Below are positions 45,186-58,444 of a stretch of 64,000 nt of DNA, piece after piece. Below the pieces are notes generated by a model. It made no database searches. It saw nothing but the letters and a program-made list of their open reading frames with translations, and was not told the origin of the DNA. How positions within the stretch are numbered: the stretch's first letter is position 1; each line of letters starts with the position of its first letter. The position numbers and the translations under genes were made by a program. The DNA is from Rosa chinensis (lineage: Eukaryota > Streptophyta > Magnoliopsida > Rosales > Rosaceae), in NCBI RefSeq assembly GCF_002994745.2, contig NC_037094.1:40603456-40667455 (forward strand), read 5' to 3'.

Positions 45186-46928
45186 TGATAGGAGCAAAAA
45201 AGTGTGACAATATTATTAATTATGTGCCTCATTTTAGCCTTATTTCTCCCTTAGTTTAGTGTTTTGAGTCATTAAGTCATTTTGAAAGTCTTGTTGAGTG
45301 TTTGGAGTGAAATAGGCGGAAAAAGTAAAATTCATGAAAAATCCTAGCTGGATCAGGATTCCTAACTATCAACTATTTTTGCGGTCTTTACATTTTAATT
45401 TCCCTTTATTTTCTCTAGAAAATTCTGATATTCTCTTGCTTGTTGTAGGAAACGTTGCCTGGTTGAACTCTTGGAAACAGCAATGATGGAGTCATAAAAT
45501 AAAGCATTAAGATATTTGACCAAGCAATGAAGAAGGGAAATAAAGGAGAAAAGATGTTTTCAGTTGAGGAATAAAAGAGAAAGACGTTTCAGCTGGAAAA
45601 TAAATAAGAGAAAGACGTTTTCAGTTGAGGAATAAAAGAAAAAGATGTTTCAGCTGGAAAAATAAATAAGAGAAAGACGTTTCAGCTTGGAAATTAAAGG
45701 AATTGCCCCATTATGAGAGGAGTTAAGGCCATAAAGAAGACGTTTCAGTTGGGAAAGCCAACCAATGCTCCCCTATAAATAGGCAACGTCCAGAACTGAA
45801 TTTGCATCACTTCCCAGCCAAGATCACTTCCCAGCTAAGATAATTCATTGCCTATCACTTCCCAGCCAAGATCATTCCAAGACTACCCAATTCACTCCTC
45901 AAACCTCCATATCTTACAAGACCGTGACCTCCATCCATCCATCAATCTACAAAGCTCTAAGGCGCTGAGTCAAGGACGCTCCACCACCATAGCAGAGACA
46001 AGTTCATCACCTTGTTGCTAAGCCGCTGAGGAAAGCTTCAAAGTGTAACTATGACTCTACTTATATTTTTTATTCCGGTTTTGTGTGTTTCAATTTGCGA
46101 GTTGTGTAATCGGAGACGTGAGATTTTCAGAATATTTTTATTAATATTTTTGAGATTTTCAGTTTATTATTGAGTTAATTTTGAGAATTCTTTTATGATG
46201 CATGTTACAATCTTGTGCCCTTTTATGTGTTTTGGTAATTTTCAGAGTTAGGTTCATAAGTTTGCATGCTAGAATAACGGTGAGAGTTTTTGTGTGTTTG
46301 CTTAATTTGCCAAGAGTAATTGTTATTTGTTAAGACGCTGAGTTAAACAAGTAGCAATTAGTTCTAAAAAGTGGTAAAAACTATGTTCAATGGTTAAACG
46401 ATTCTGGAAATTACGTGTTAAATTCTATGTCTAATGGTTAATTTGCACGTGTGAGTTGATTCGAGGGTTAGATAATACTACTAGTTAAGAGAATTACGCT
46501 GAGTGTTTTCGAAAATTAGTAGTATTAGGCTTGGTAAGGACTTTTCCGATTCAAGCCTACATTAGAATGAATCAGATAAGTGGATTGATCCGCTGAGGCT
46601 TTTCATTTGAGCTCTTATCTAGGCATTTAAGGTGGGCACATTTTTGTAGCATGTTGAAATGAATTTTCTGTTTTTACACTTAGTAATTTCTGAGTGGTAT
46701 TGGTCTAGGTTAGGGAAGTCGATCATTGTATATAGTTTTATTTGCTTTGTTTTTATTTTTAGTAGATTAGAAACCAAATTCCAAAACCCCCATTTTATTC
46801 TTTTATTTGTTAATTGACCTTTTTGTGTAGGTGTACCCTACAATCCCCGGACTGAACGATCCATGCTTATCCTATACTGACAACTACATTTTGTAGGGTT
46901 AAATTGTGAGGCTATTTCAGCCGCATCA
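45186..46928 (+). repeat. G 5' LTR
   Basis: 1743 bp, TGATAGGAGC to GCCGCATCA. TATAAATA lies at 45774-45781 and U3 repeats of the AAAGACGTTTCAG type at 45540-45690. The CAATCCCCGG motif is near 46841. Confidence 0.95.
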
Positions 46929-46933
46929 ATTTT

Positions 46934-46954
46934 TGGCGCCGTTGCCGGGGATTG
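46934..46954 (+). promoter_or_regulatory. G primer-binding site (tRNA-Asp)
   Basis: Perfect TGGCGCCGTTGCCGGGGA with following TTG, 5 nt after the LTR. Confidence 0.95.
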
Positions 46955-47614
46955 TTAAAATCCCTTGCACTTAAAGTGTCATCGATTTTGTTGTATATAG
47001 AATGCATGCTAATTTTTGTACTACACTTGTGGAATGGTGACAAATTGCGATTTCGGTTAGGCCAAGCTTTAATTGTGATTTAGTTTAAGTTTTATGAGTG
47101 TTACAAAATTAAGCATGTCTTTTATCATTGTTGTACAATTTGTAGATGTTGTTTTTTTTAACCATATTGTAAATTGAATGTGTTTCACTTAGATTTTTTT
47201 TTTTTTTTTCAGTATATTGTAAATTGTAGAATGAGTTTTTTTTTTTAGTATGTTGTAAATTGTATGTGTTTCACTTAGATTAATATACTTAGGTTATGAA
47301 TTTAGCTAAATACTTAATTGTTGTAAGTGTGTAAAATCGTATGAGTAGACAAGGGCCCTTTTGTTAATATTGGCCTAAACCCTTCATTAGTACCTTGCTT
47401 AGGTCTCTTGAGGTTGAGGGCGGCCTTTATTTGCACTTGGAGAACGGTCTAACACATTAGTTAATTTCCCAGCTGAGTAAGGGGCGCATACGGATGGTGT
47501 CTTAGGTTGAGACCCTGGGTGATGGGTTCAATTGGATCTCAGAGATACTATAGAATGAGCCTAAACCACTATGTGGGAGTAGCCGATAGGGGCCTAAACC
47601 TCAATGAGGGAGTA
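46955..47614 (+). other. G leader fragment
   Basis: A-type leader, matching A1 9211 onward and C. T-runs lie near 47150-47250. It ends in GAGGGAGTA at the I insertion. No gene. Confidence 0.8.
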
Positions 47615-49992
47615 TGATAGGAGCATTTTAATGCGACGTTTTACTTGCTTTTCCCTGCATTTTCTGCGTTATTTCCTTAATAAAACCCTGTTTAGGAAAG
47701 TTTCCATTCTTTGATTGGGAAAGTTCCTATTTGTAGAAAGTTTATATTTTTGTAGTTTCTATTTATCATTTTTAGTAAGTTTCCATTTTCAGTAGTTTCT
47801 ATTTTTCATTTTTAGAAAGTTTCCCATTTTCAGTTTAGGAAAGTTGCCATTTTTCATTTTAGGAAAGTTTCTATTTTTCTTACTAGTTTCTATTTTCAGG
47901 TCCTTGTCACAAATGAGCTGAAATGAGCTCACAAATGGAGAGAGAAGATAGCCAACGTTGGAGGGAGACAAGATGAAGTACAAAGGGAAGCACAAATGAG
48001 CAGAAATGAAGAAAAGAAGTTTTCCTAGTCCAACCAGGAAACCCGGTCCAGAAAAGGAAAGCTTGCCAAAACAAGACTCTTGAGCCAACCATGAATGGAG
48101 ATCGAATTAATAAAGTGACATGGCATGAGAGAAGCTTCTTGAAGACTCTAGATGATGACATGGCATAGAGGTGATGCATGGAGGCCCAAAAACTCTCAAG
48201 ACTTGTTGGATTTTCGGCAAATTGGATAAAGGCCCATCAAAGCCCATGACATTAGGGTTTGTGACGCAAACCCTAGCACTAAAGTTGTTGTTGCCGTGAA
48301 ACCCTAGAGAGAAACAAGGAAGATGACGTGGAAAATCAGAAAATAATAAGAATATTTTGGTGGAGATTTTCTAGGGAGATTTTCTTGGAATGAGATATTC
48401 TTGGAAGAGTTATCTTGAGCCTTTGCCGTTTAAAGAGAGAGAGAAGCTAGGGATTGCCGTGAGAAATACAAGGAAGGAGAGAGAATTGCCGTGTGAATCA
48501 AGAAGTAAACAAAGAGATTTCGGCAAAAAGATTTCCTAGAGAGTTTTAAGGAAAGAGAAAAAGGTGGGAACCAAGAAACGGCTAAAAAGGAGTCTAGATT
48601 CATTCCTAGAATTCCTAAAGGAAGTTTGCCGAAATTAAACAAGAAAAATCAGAAATTATCTCAAGGAATTTCGGCAATATTTCTAGGGAATTAAAAGAGA
48701 ATTTTGTGATTGGTTGCACCACCTCATAGGGCTTATGTGGCAAGCAAGCATTGGAGGAAATTATGTGGAGTTATGTCATTGTGCCGTGAGATTACTAGGG
48801 TTACACGGCTTGGAGAACAAAGGAAGCCGTGCTCCTATATATTCATCTCTTCTCTCAACGTCAAGAGTTCCTAGTTCCACTTTTGCATTTACACTTTGAG
48901 AAAAAAATCAGAAACTCTCCCTAGCCTAGCCGTGTTCCTCTCCATCCTCTAGGGCAACCACGAAGTGCAAGCAAGGCCAAGGAAGAAGAAGACAAGCCGT
49001 GCATACCATCCACCCTCCACCTTGAAGATTGCTTTCGAAATTCAAGAGACCACATCATCACTTCATCCATCTCATCTTCATCACGGTGTAATCCGATTCT
49101 CCTTGTACCTTTGCTTTGTAATTTTCGTTGGTTTGCCTTAGTTGACACTTATGTATGAACAAGTATTGATTTCTGAAATTTTATGGTTAATTGTTAATTT
49201 TCAGATTCATATATTGTGATTTATGGTTGCTTTTGTGTAAGTGTTTGATTGAATTTGCATGATAGAAATCGTTTGTATGATAATCTTGAATGGTTCGAAA
49301 CATTTAGGGTTTTTATGTGAGTGTTGCTACGAATTTGAGAACATGAATCAACTTTTTGGTTTTGTGTTCTTGAATCAACAAGTAGTAAAGGTTTTGTACA
49401 AAAACCGAAATTTAATCAAAGGAGATTGCAATTAGGTGAACTTTTTCATACTAAGCTGCACATTTGAATTGATAGCCTTTCTAGATGCTTAATGCGTTGA
49501 ACATGACATGATTGACTAGCTTTCTAGGGTTTGATTGCATGTTTGATAGAATTAATCTAGGTGCTTTCACTTAGGTTAATTAGCATTGAAAGTAAAATAT
49601 GGGAAATTGTTTGCTTTTGAACGTTTCACATGATCAATTCCTCTTGCATGACTATGATGAACAATGATGAACTTGAATTAACCTTGATTATAAATTCCGA
49701 TTTGATCTTTGTTCGTGCATTTCATTTGCATTTTTATGTTTTTGCATTTTAATTGTTTTCTTTACTTAGTTTAATTTCCGAAAATCAAAATCAAAAAATC
49801 CCCCTAATTTCGTAAATATGTATATATTTTGTTATATTTTTGTAAATATTATACTTTGTTTTAATTTTAATTGTTTAATTGTTTGATAATGACAGGTGTA
49901 CCCTCAATCCCCGGAATAGAACGATCCCTATTTATTACGTACTACTAATGACATTTCAGGGTTAAATTGGTCGCTTCCCAAAAGCGACATCA
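47615..49992 (+). repeat. I 5' LTR
   Basis: 2378 bp, the longer family-B subtype. It has a GAAAGTTTCC-rich U3, a TATA-like TATATATT at 48836-48843, and repeated GCCGTG words. The motif CAATCCCCGG is at 49905-49914. It ends in a perfect 7-bp stem GTCGCTT/AAGCGAC before ATCA. Its terminal sequence differs from other family-B LTRs while keeping a hairpin. Confidence 0.95.
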
Positions 49993-49997
49993 ATTTT

Positions 49998-50018
49998 TGG
50001 CGCCGTTGCCGGGGATTG
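49998..50018 (+). promoter_or_regulatory. I primer-binding site (tRNA-Asp)
   Basis: Perfect TGGCGCCGTTGCCGGGGA with following TTG. Confidence 0.95.
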
Positions 50019-50070
50019 AAAAATCATTTGTCATATTGTGAATATTTGTTGTGTTTATATGTTGTATTCG

Positions 50071-50104
<34 letters not shown>

Positions 50105-51725
50105 TGTTAATTGTTCATAATTTGTTAGTTAATTAGTTAATTAATTACTTAGGTTGTTATTTATATTATTGAATACGAATTTTAATTGTAAGTTGTAAAT
50201 TAAAGAAGGAATAGGTGAAGTCGTGTTTATTAATATTGGCCTAAACCCTTATTGGTACCTAGTTCAGGTCCCTTAAGGTTGAGGGCGGCCTTTATTAACA
50301 TTCATTGAACTGTCTTCACACTTAGGACCTTTTATATCCAAGTAAGTATAGCCTATGTGGGACGGTGTCTAGGAAAGGGGACAACGCTCATGACAGGTTC
50401 TTGAATCCAGAAGTGCGTGCAAATGAGCCTAAACCACAATGTGGGAGTAGCTCATGCCAAAATGGATTCTACCTCTTGTGGTCGCCCTCCCCTACCTGGC
50501 CATTTCAGTAAGGTTGCCCAAAGGATGTAGGAGCGACTTTGTGTCTAGACGACTATACTTGGGCCGCACGTCCTCTTGATTTACCGCTTGGAATTGAATT
50601 TGAAATCAATGATATATATAACAAATGAAAATATTGTGATTCACTAAGGTATATTGGATTAAACATAGTCTTGAAAAGGGTAGCTGTTTCAGTCCCATTG
50701 CACATCGAGACTCCCTGTTCCCGTACCTAAGTGTTGAAAATAATTGTAAAGAAAAGGAAGAAAAACAAATATTTGTAAGTATTTTCAAAAAAAAAAAAAA
50801 AAAAAAAAAAGAAGAAGAAGAAAAAAAAAAAAAAAAAAGTGTACAAAGTGTGACGTTTTGTTGTGTAAAAGTTGTGTTTACAATGTGTCTAATCTTGTTA
50901 TACAAAAGAAATTTAAAGAATTAATTGTAAATATTGTTAAATTCTTGATTGTTATAAGTGTGTAAAATCGTATGAGTAGATAAGGGCCCTTTTGTTAATA
51001 TTGGCCTTAACCCTTCATTAGTGCCTCTCTAAGGTCTTTTGAAGTTGAGGGCGGCTTTTATTAACATTTGGAGAACTGTCTAACACATGAGTTCTTTTCA
51101 AGCTGAGTAAGGGGCATATAGGTGGTGTCTTAGGTTGAGACCCTGGGTGATGGGTTCAAATTGGATCTCAGAGACACTATAGACTGTGCGTAAACCACAA
51201 TGTGGGAGTAGCCAATAGGGGCCTAAACCTCAATGAGGGAGTAGCCTCCGTAGTGTCACCAAAATGAGTCCTCCCTCTCACTTACCTCTTAATCTGGCCA
51301 TCTAGCCTTCTGAAACAAAGGAAAGTGACTTATGTCTAGGCGACTATCCCTAGATCGTATCTCACCAATAGTAGTGGTTTCTATTGGGCTCGACTTACAA
51401 CTTGTAATCAACTGAGATATTAACTTTATTTTGTAAAGATAATAAGATACTTGAACATGACCTCCACTTGTAAATTGTGTTGTTTTGTACATTTTATACT
51501 TGTATAAACTTCTTACGTGGTTTATTTGTGAAAAGATTGTGGATAGTTTGTAATTTATACTCTCTTTATACTTGTATAAATCATTAATAGTAAAGTCGTG
51601 AATAGTAACTTGTGAATAGTGACTCGTGAATAGTAACGTTGATGTATAAACCACGAATTTGTAATTAGTTTACTTTATACTTTGCTAACTTCTGTGAATT
51701 TTGATGATGTTCAGGAATCCTATGA
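50019..51725 (+). other. I leader with duplicated block
   Basis: 1.7 kb non-coding. Block 1 spans about 50200-50735 and block 2 about 50965-51420, as in F. A-runs lie at 50070-50097 and 50788-50838. The tail before gag is rich in TACTTGTATAAA and GTGAATAGT words. No gene. Confidence 0.8.
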
Positions 51726-53422
51726 ATGACCGAGCCTTTTAGACCATCTACAATAAAGGAAATTGAAGCAAGGCTCGCTCGTTTGAAGGGTCCTTCACTC
51801 CTTGAGTTCACAAGCCCTTCCCCTTCAACATACAAAGAGTACACATTTAACGAGCAAGGGAAGCGGACTTACTTTTCTGAGGAGTCTACATCACCTACAC
51901 CAAGTCCATCTCCTCCTTCACGTTCACCTTCACCTGTGATTTCGTCCAACTCTACACCACCACCTGAAGAAGTCGAAGAAGAGAGAATGGCATCTATTAG
52001 GGAACTCTCCACCGCAACTGTTGAAGGAGGACCCCCTACAGGCATAGTATACCCTGCCCCTGCAGCTGGAAGACAGGTAGAGTTCGAGCTTAAGAGTGGA
52101 TTGTTGCACAAGCTCCCTATCTTCCATGGACTTAATATGGAGGATGCTAATAAGCACGTACGAGAATTCCAATCTGTCTGTGCAAACATGCAACCACAAG
52201 GGGCAGATGAGAATCTTCTGAAGATGAGAGCATTTCCATTCTCTCTAGCTGATAGAGCCAAGGATTGGCTATATGAACTTCCTGCAGGACGTATCACATC
52301 ATGGGAAACAATGAGAAAGGCCTTCTTGGAGAAATACTTCCCAGCTTCTAAGGTCATCACACTTAGAAAGAAGCTCAGTGGAATAGAGCAAGCCCATGAT
52401 GAGTCCTATGCTGCTTACTATGAGAGGTTCAATTCCTTACTTGCACAATGTCCTCAACATCAGATGAAGGATGAGACCCTACTCACATATTTCTATGAAG
52501 GACTCTTACCCTTGGAAAGGCAAATGTTGGATGCTGCAGCTGGAGGAGCTTTCGTGGATAAGTCACCTGCAGTTGGGAAGGAGCTTATAGCTAATCGTGC
52601 CTTGAACTCCCAACAATATGAGGGGGTAGGACACTCTATTCGTAGGGTGCATGAGATGAGCAAGAATACTGCCATTGAAGACCAACTGAGTAAGCTTACT
52701 CTACTCATGAATCAAGTGGTAAGTTCCAAGGGACCAAGTGCATCAATAGCTTGTGGAGTATGCTCTATGCAAGGGCATGTTACAGATCAGTGCCCTCAAC
52801 TCAATGAGAATGGAGGATGGGAATCTGCAAATGCTATTGGAGGGTATCAAGGAGGATATCAAGGAGGACCTCAACGTCCTAGACATGACCCTTACTCCAA
52901 TACTTATAACCCAGGATGGAGGGACCATCCCAACTTCAAGTGGACCAACAATGATAATGTTCAGAATCCTCTTGGTGGGAACTTCCAACGTCCTCAAGGG
53001 CCTTCATTCCAAGGATCATCTTTTCAAAGGCCCTACATGCCTCCTCCTCAACAGAACTCAGGACCTTCAATGTCTCACTATGACAAAACGTTGGAAGCCT
53101 TTACTAGTTCCACCCAAGCCTTGACAAACTCTACTCAAGCTTTGATTCAAGGACAACAGACCCACACTAAGGATATTGCAGATCTTAAGAAGCAGATGGG
53201 CCAAGTTGTGGACTTCATGAGCAAGATTCATGAGACTGGGAAGCTTCCTAGTGGCACAATACCTAACCCTAAGGGTAATGTGGAGAATGCATCAGTTGTG
53301 ACTACGAGGAGTGGAAGACCATTGGTGGATCCACCCAAGCAACCCAAGGAGGTCCAAATGAGCATAGAGATTGAGGAAGACCAAGAGCCCACCAAGTTGG
53401 GTGTTGAGAAGGACCCTGCAAC
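51726..53422 (+). CDS. gag: I Gag and start of protease linker (split by H)
   Basis: 566 codons to the H insertion. The ATG begins MTEPFRPST, as in F. A Ser/Pro-rich N-terminus is followed by the Gag core with DAKDW-type and YFPASKV segments, then a zinc knuckle CX2CX4HX4C starting at residue 343 (52752). The linker has repeated TQAL/STQAL words and a TRSGRPLVDPP segment. This Gag would form the particle and bind RNA for itself and probably for coding-less family-B elements. The frame is undamaged up to H. The nine codons after 53422 (stop at 53453) are H LTR sequence. Confidence 0.92.
53418..53422 (+). repeat. Target-site duplication GCAAC, left copy of H
   Basis: GCAAC at 53418-53422 and 60461-60465. 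Confidence 0.96.
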
Positions 53423-55437
53423 TGATGCGGCTAAAAGCAAGCGCATAATTTAACCCTAAAAATATCATAGTAGTATAAGCAAGTAGGGATCGTTCTATTC
53501 CGGGGATTGAGGGTACACCTGTCATTGTCAAACAGTTAAACAATTAAAATTACAACAAAGTATAATTTTCACAAAGATATTCACAAATATAAACATTATT
53601 TACGAAAAAGGGGGGATTTTGTTTTTGATTTTCGAAAATTAACCTAAGTAAAGAAAACAAATAAAATGCAAAAACATAAAAACACAAATGGAATGAGAGA
53701 ACAAAGATCAAAACCGAAACATATGATTAAAATTGATTCAAACCCTAATATTGTTCATCTAAGTCATGAGAAAGGAGTTGATCATGTGAAACATTCGAAA
53801 GCAAATGAATTCCCATTTTTTACTTTTCAATGCTAATTAACCTAAGCGAAAGCACCTAGATTAATCCTATCAAACATGCAATCAAACCCTAGAAAGCTAG
53901 TCAATCATGTCATGTTTAACGCATTACACATAGAGAAAGGCTATCAACTCAAGTGTACAACTTAGTATGGAAAAGTCCACCTAATTGCAATCCTCGTTAA
54001 TTAAATTCGATCTTTGTACAAAACCTTTACTACTTTGATTCAAGTTTACACAAAACGAAAAGTCGATTTCATGTTCTTAAATCTAGCACCAATTATATCA
54101 AAACCCTAAGTGTTTGCAACCACATAAGATTAAAATACAAAAGTTATCTATAACGCAAATTTAATTAAACAAACTCACATAAGCAACTCTCGAATCACAA
54201 TAATATGAATCTGAAAATTCTCAATTAATCATAAAAATTCCAGAAATTAATATTTGTTCAAACACATATGTCAACTAGTTCATAACCAACGAAATTCAAA
54301 GCAAAGGTTACAAAGGAGAATCGGATTACACCGTGAGATGGGGATGGTGATGAACGATTGATGTAGTGGTCTCTTGAATCTCGAAAGCAAGCTTCAAGGT
54401 TGGAGATGGATGATGGATGCTCACGGCTATGCTTCTTCTCCCTTGGCCTTGCTTGAACTCGTGGAGATGACTAGAGGATGGAGAAACTTACGGCTATGCT
54501 AAGAAGATTTTCTGATTTTTTTCTAAAGTGTAAATTGTATGGGGGAGAGGACCCTTCTCAATGTCAAAGAGGTGGGTATATATAGGAGCACGACTAGGGT
54601 TCACAAAACAATCAGAATTTTCCACATAGCTTCAACCAATGATAATTCGCCAAGTAAGCTTGTGATGTGGTCCAACCAATCATAGAATGCCAAGTAAGCT
54701 TTGTGATGTGTTCCAACCAATCATAATTCTCTAAAATACCTCCCTAATATTTAATTGCTGAATTTCCTTGAAATTATTCTGATTTTCTTCATGAATTTCG
54801 GCCAACATTCCTTTAGGGAATTTAGGGATGAATCTGGACGCCTTTTGAGCTTTTCCTTGGTGCACACATATTTTCCTTCCATAAATATCTCGCTTGAATC
54901 TCTCTTGGCGTCATCTCCTTGATTATTTCTGATTTTCACGTTGGCAATCACACCAAATTATTCCTCCAACAATATTTCTTTCCATAAAAGTCTCCCAAGA
55001 AAATCTCTCCTTGAAATCCTCAATCAATCATCTTCAATTCCCACGTTGTCACCTTGTTTTTCCTTAAGTATTACACGGCAAATTTAATCCCCAAGGAAAA
55101 TATATTTTCCTTTTTTTTTAAAAAACTCTTCCTTGATTCTCTCCTTGCCATGTCATCTTCATGAAACTTCTCGTTCCTTTTATGAACTCAATTCTGCTTA
55201 TTTATTCCAAAAACCTGAAAATAGAAGCTTTCTAAAATAAGAAATGGAAACTTTCTTAAACTAAAATGGAAACTTTCTAAAAATGGAAAATAGAAACTAC
55301 AAAACGGAAACTTTCTACAATTAGGAACTTTCCCATTCGAAGAATGGAAACTTTCCTAAACAGAGTTTTATTAAGGAAATAACGCAGAAAATATAGGGAA
55401 ATAACAGTTAAAATGTCGCATTAAAATGCTCCTATCA
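53423..55437 (-). repeat. H 3' LTR
   Basis: 2015 bp, inverted. The outer tip (53423-53486) resembles the tip of the solo LTR at 4180-4247 rather than H's own 5' LTR. Confidence 0.94.
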
Positions 55438-57430
55438 AATTCCCCCACACTTAGCTTTTGCTAGTCCCTTAGCAAAATCACACAAAGACTCAACTAAGAT
55501 TTAAAGACTCGACACAAACAATGACTCTATTGCCCTTCAACTTTTTGTCTCAGCAATCTCTTACTTTCATAACACCAAGATTAGCACTCAACCAAGAATC
55601 AATGTTTAAGCATTCGAGAGTTAATTGAAACACATAATCTTCACATACACAAGTAGGACTTGGTTGTAACAATGGTGATGGGTTATGTTAAGCATGTTTC
55701 AGACAAGTATGATTCATATCCTCACCAGGTATATCCACTCTTTCTTCTCTCAGATCATGGCAATGCTTAAAAGCTTATACACTTAAGTATATGTGAAAGA
55801 TAGCAAGTACATCACATATCATATGAAATGAAAGCACATGTATATATTTTTCTAAGATCTCATGAAAGATACCAACTACTTGCACAGATGGACCCAAGCC
55901 ATAGGTTCAACTCTTGTAACTCATCTCCACAGATCAAAGGCTGTCCCATCTTAAGGATCAAGAAGGTCTTCTCAAAGGTTGTAATTGGGCCATGGCTCAA
56001 GGTTTTAAGAAATGAAAGGTAAGGAATTTAACAAAGTGTCCAAAAAACCTAGCAGAGCTCATGTAGATGTAGAGACTTCTAGAAATCCACCAAGGCATAG
56101 CAAAACGTCATGTCCTTCCTAGGGGTAAAATAAAAGGGCCTAATGTCTTCATGTTGGGCTCAACCTTCATTCTAAACTTCCCTTGAACTCTTGTGAATTG
56201 GACAAAGGCCAAATTTTTCACTAGTGGGTCTTCAATTCAAAACAATCTCCAAACTCACCAAGTATGGGGGACTAAAATCCATATATATATTTTTCTTTTT
56301 CTTTCTAGCCGTACACATTTTTTTCCTTCTTTTTTTCATTTTTTTTTCGGCTTTAACATTTTTGTTTTCTTCCATGGACAAGTCTACCCCCACACTTGAA
56401 CTTTCACCTCTTCTCAATCTTCATTTTCAATGCCAAATCCTCAAGTAAAGTCCCAAAAGATAGCTCCACTAAGTTTTTAGAACAAAGGGTAGGAGTGTAG
56501 CTATACTAAGGTTCAGGGTTAAGGATTTTAAGGGTGATGAAAGAAAAGGCTTAATGTAGGCTCAAAGGGGTTTATCTAGGGGAGTCCCACGACGGGCACA
56601 ATTAAGGACACAGGTTTGTTTGGCAATGGTGGTAATTCCTAGGTTGCCTCTATCCTTTCCAGAATCAGGGCCATGTATTGATATAACGTTTCAACAAGCA
56701 CAAGAGTGAATTCTAGCATTCTCTAGTCCATCAAACTTAATCTATGGCAAGCAATCAATCAAATGAAAGAATAATGAGATCATCAAAACATCGCCAAGAA
56801 ATTAAGAATATATTCTTTTTAATTATCACTCCAAGAAAAAGGGACATGGGCTCAAATATCTCACATGGGCTTTTATGAATCAAAACTCATCTTAACATGC
56901 TCATATTCTGTACCAAAGTCACGAAATCCATATCCACTACACATGCATACATTTTTCATATATCTCAATTAACCAAAGAATACCATTTTAGAAATCATCT
57001 CAATTTTGTGATCCTCTTTTAATCATGATTTCAGAGATATAGAATCATCCTAGACAGTTGAAAGGCATCCTATGACTCAAAAACAAAAATAAAAGCAACG
57101 AAAATTTTTAAATTTTTGACATTTTTCAATTTTTTTGTATTTTTCAATATATGACTCAAGACAAAAGTGTAAATCCCTTTCCCCACACTTAAATATTGCA
57201 TTGTCCTCAATGTAATCAATCATAAGCATGCAATGAAACAATTAAGCATATAGGAATGGAATTTACGAAAAGACTACAAAAATAAAGGAGAAAATTATAA
57301 AGTAAAAGAAATAGCAAAAGAGAAAGCAAATCTGTGTTATTGAAGACTCCTTCACAGCTGCTTCTGAATTGGGTTGCCTCCCAAGCAGCGCTTGAATTTA
57401 ACGTCTTTCAGCCAGACGGTACCTCCATTA
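55438..57430 (-). other. H 3' non-coding region
   Basis: Inverted equivalent of D 31490-33479. PPT-like motifs at 55442, 56387 and 57180. Pol-end remnants are reduced to the GCTGAAAGAC-type segment near 57400-57415. No gene. Confidence 0.8.
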
Positions 57431-58419
57431 AATAAAGTTAGTGACTATAATTAACAAAGAAATACAAAAAAAAATATATATATATATAAACAAGTATAAC
57501 AAGTTAGTGAATTACAAACTACATGTAATATTAACAAGTTAAGTACACAAGTTAACAAGTTAGTACATAAGACACAAGTTAAGTACACAAGTGAGTAAAA
57601 AAAAAAAACACGAAAAATATTTACACAAGTGTTTTTTTTTTTTTTTCTTTTCTTTCTTTGTACGAAAATACTTACAAATATTTACATTCTTTCCTTTCCT
57701 TTACAATTATTTTCAACACTTAGGTACGGGAACAGGGAGTCTCGATGTGCAATGGGACTGAAACAGCTACCCTTTTCAAGACTATGTTTAATCCAATATA
57801 CCTTAGTGAATCACAATATTTTCGTTTGTTATATATATCATTGATATCAAATTAAATTCCAAGCGGTAAATCAAGAGGACGTGCGGCCCAAGTATAGTCG
57901 TCTAGACACCAAGTCTCTCCTACATCCTTTGGGCAACCTTACTGAAATGGCCAGGTAGGGGAGGGCGACCACGAGAGGTAGAATCCATTTTGGCATGAGC
58001 TACTCCCACATTGTGGTTTAGGCCCATTTGTAAGCACTTCTGGATTCAAGAACCTGTCATGAGCGTTGTCCCCTTCCTAGACACCATTCCACATAGGCTA
58101 TACTTACTTGGATGAAAAAGATCCTAAGTGTGAAGACAGTTCAACAAGTGTTAATAAAGGCCGCCCTCAACCTTAAGGGACCTGGACTAGGTACCAATAA
58201 GGGGTTTAGGCCAATATTAATAAACACGACTTCACCTATTCCTTCTTTAATTTACAACTCACAATTAAAATTCGTATTCAATAATATAAATAACAACCTA
58301 AGTAATTAATTAACTAATTAACTAACAAATTATGAACAATTAACAAGTAAATTTTTTTTTTTTTTCGAACACAACATAAAAACAAAACAAATATTCACAT
58401 ATTTAACAAGTGATTTTTG
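57431..58419 (-). other. H spacer and leader
   Basis: The leader block at about 57710-58240 is inverted block 1. The spacer (57430-57640) contains an AT dinucleotide run near 57473-57488 and ACAAGT words as in E. No gene. Confidence 0.75.
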
Positions 58420-58439
58420 AATCCCCGGCAACGGCGCCA
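58420..58439 (-). promoter_or_regulatory. H primer-binding site (tRNA-Asp)
   Basis: Inverted AATCCCCGGCAACGGCGCCA, full match to the tRNA end. One base beyond the tRNA match differs from the other elements. Confidence 0.94.
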
Positions 58440-58444
58440 AAAAT

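Larger units (their letters stand above)
45186..47614 (+). mobile_element. G: 5' part of a family-A element
   Basis: Family-A LTR (45186-46928), PBS and the first 660 bp of the leader, then cut by I at 47615. It entered F gag; the predicted TSD is CAGAC (45181-45185), whose partner should lie beyond the window. Its LTR is nearer to C than to A1 in length and repeat content. Confidence 0.9.
47615..53422 (+). mobile_element. I: family-B element, 5' part (resumes 60466)
   Basis: LTR, PBS, leader and gag of the best-preserved coding element here. It entered the leader of G, where the intact leader reads GAGGGAGTAGCCTCC. The likely TSD is GAGTA (47610-47614). It is interrupted at 53422 by H and continues at 60466 to the window edge. 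With H and one TSD copy set aside, the reading frame is continuous across the joint (7043 bp removed, frame 0 to frame 2). Confidence 0.93.
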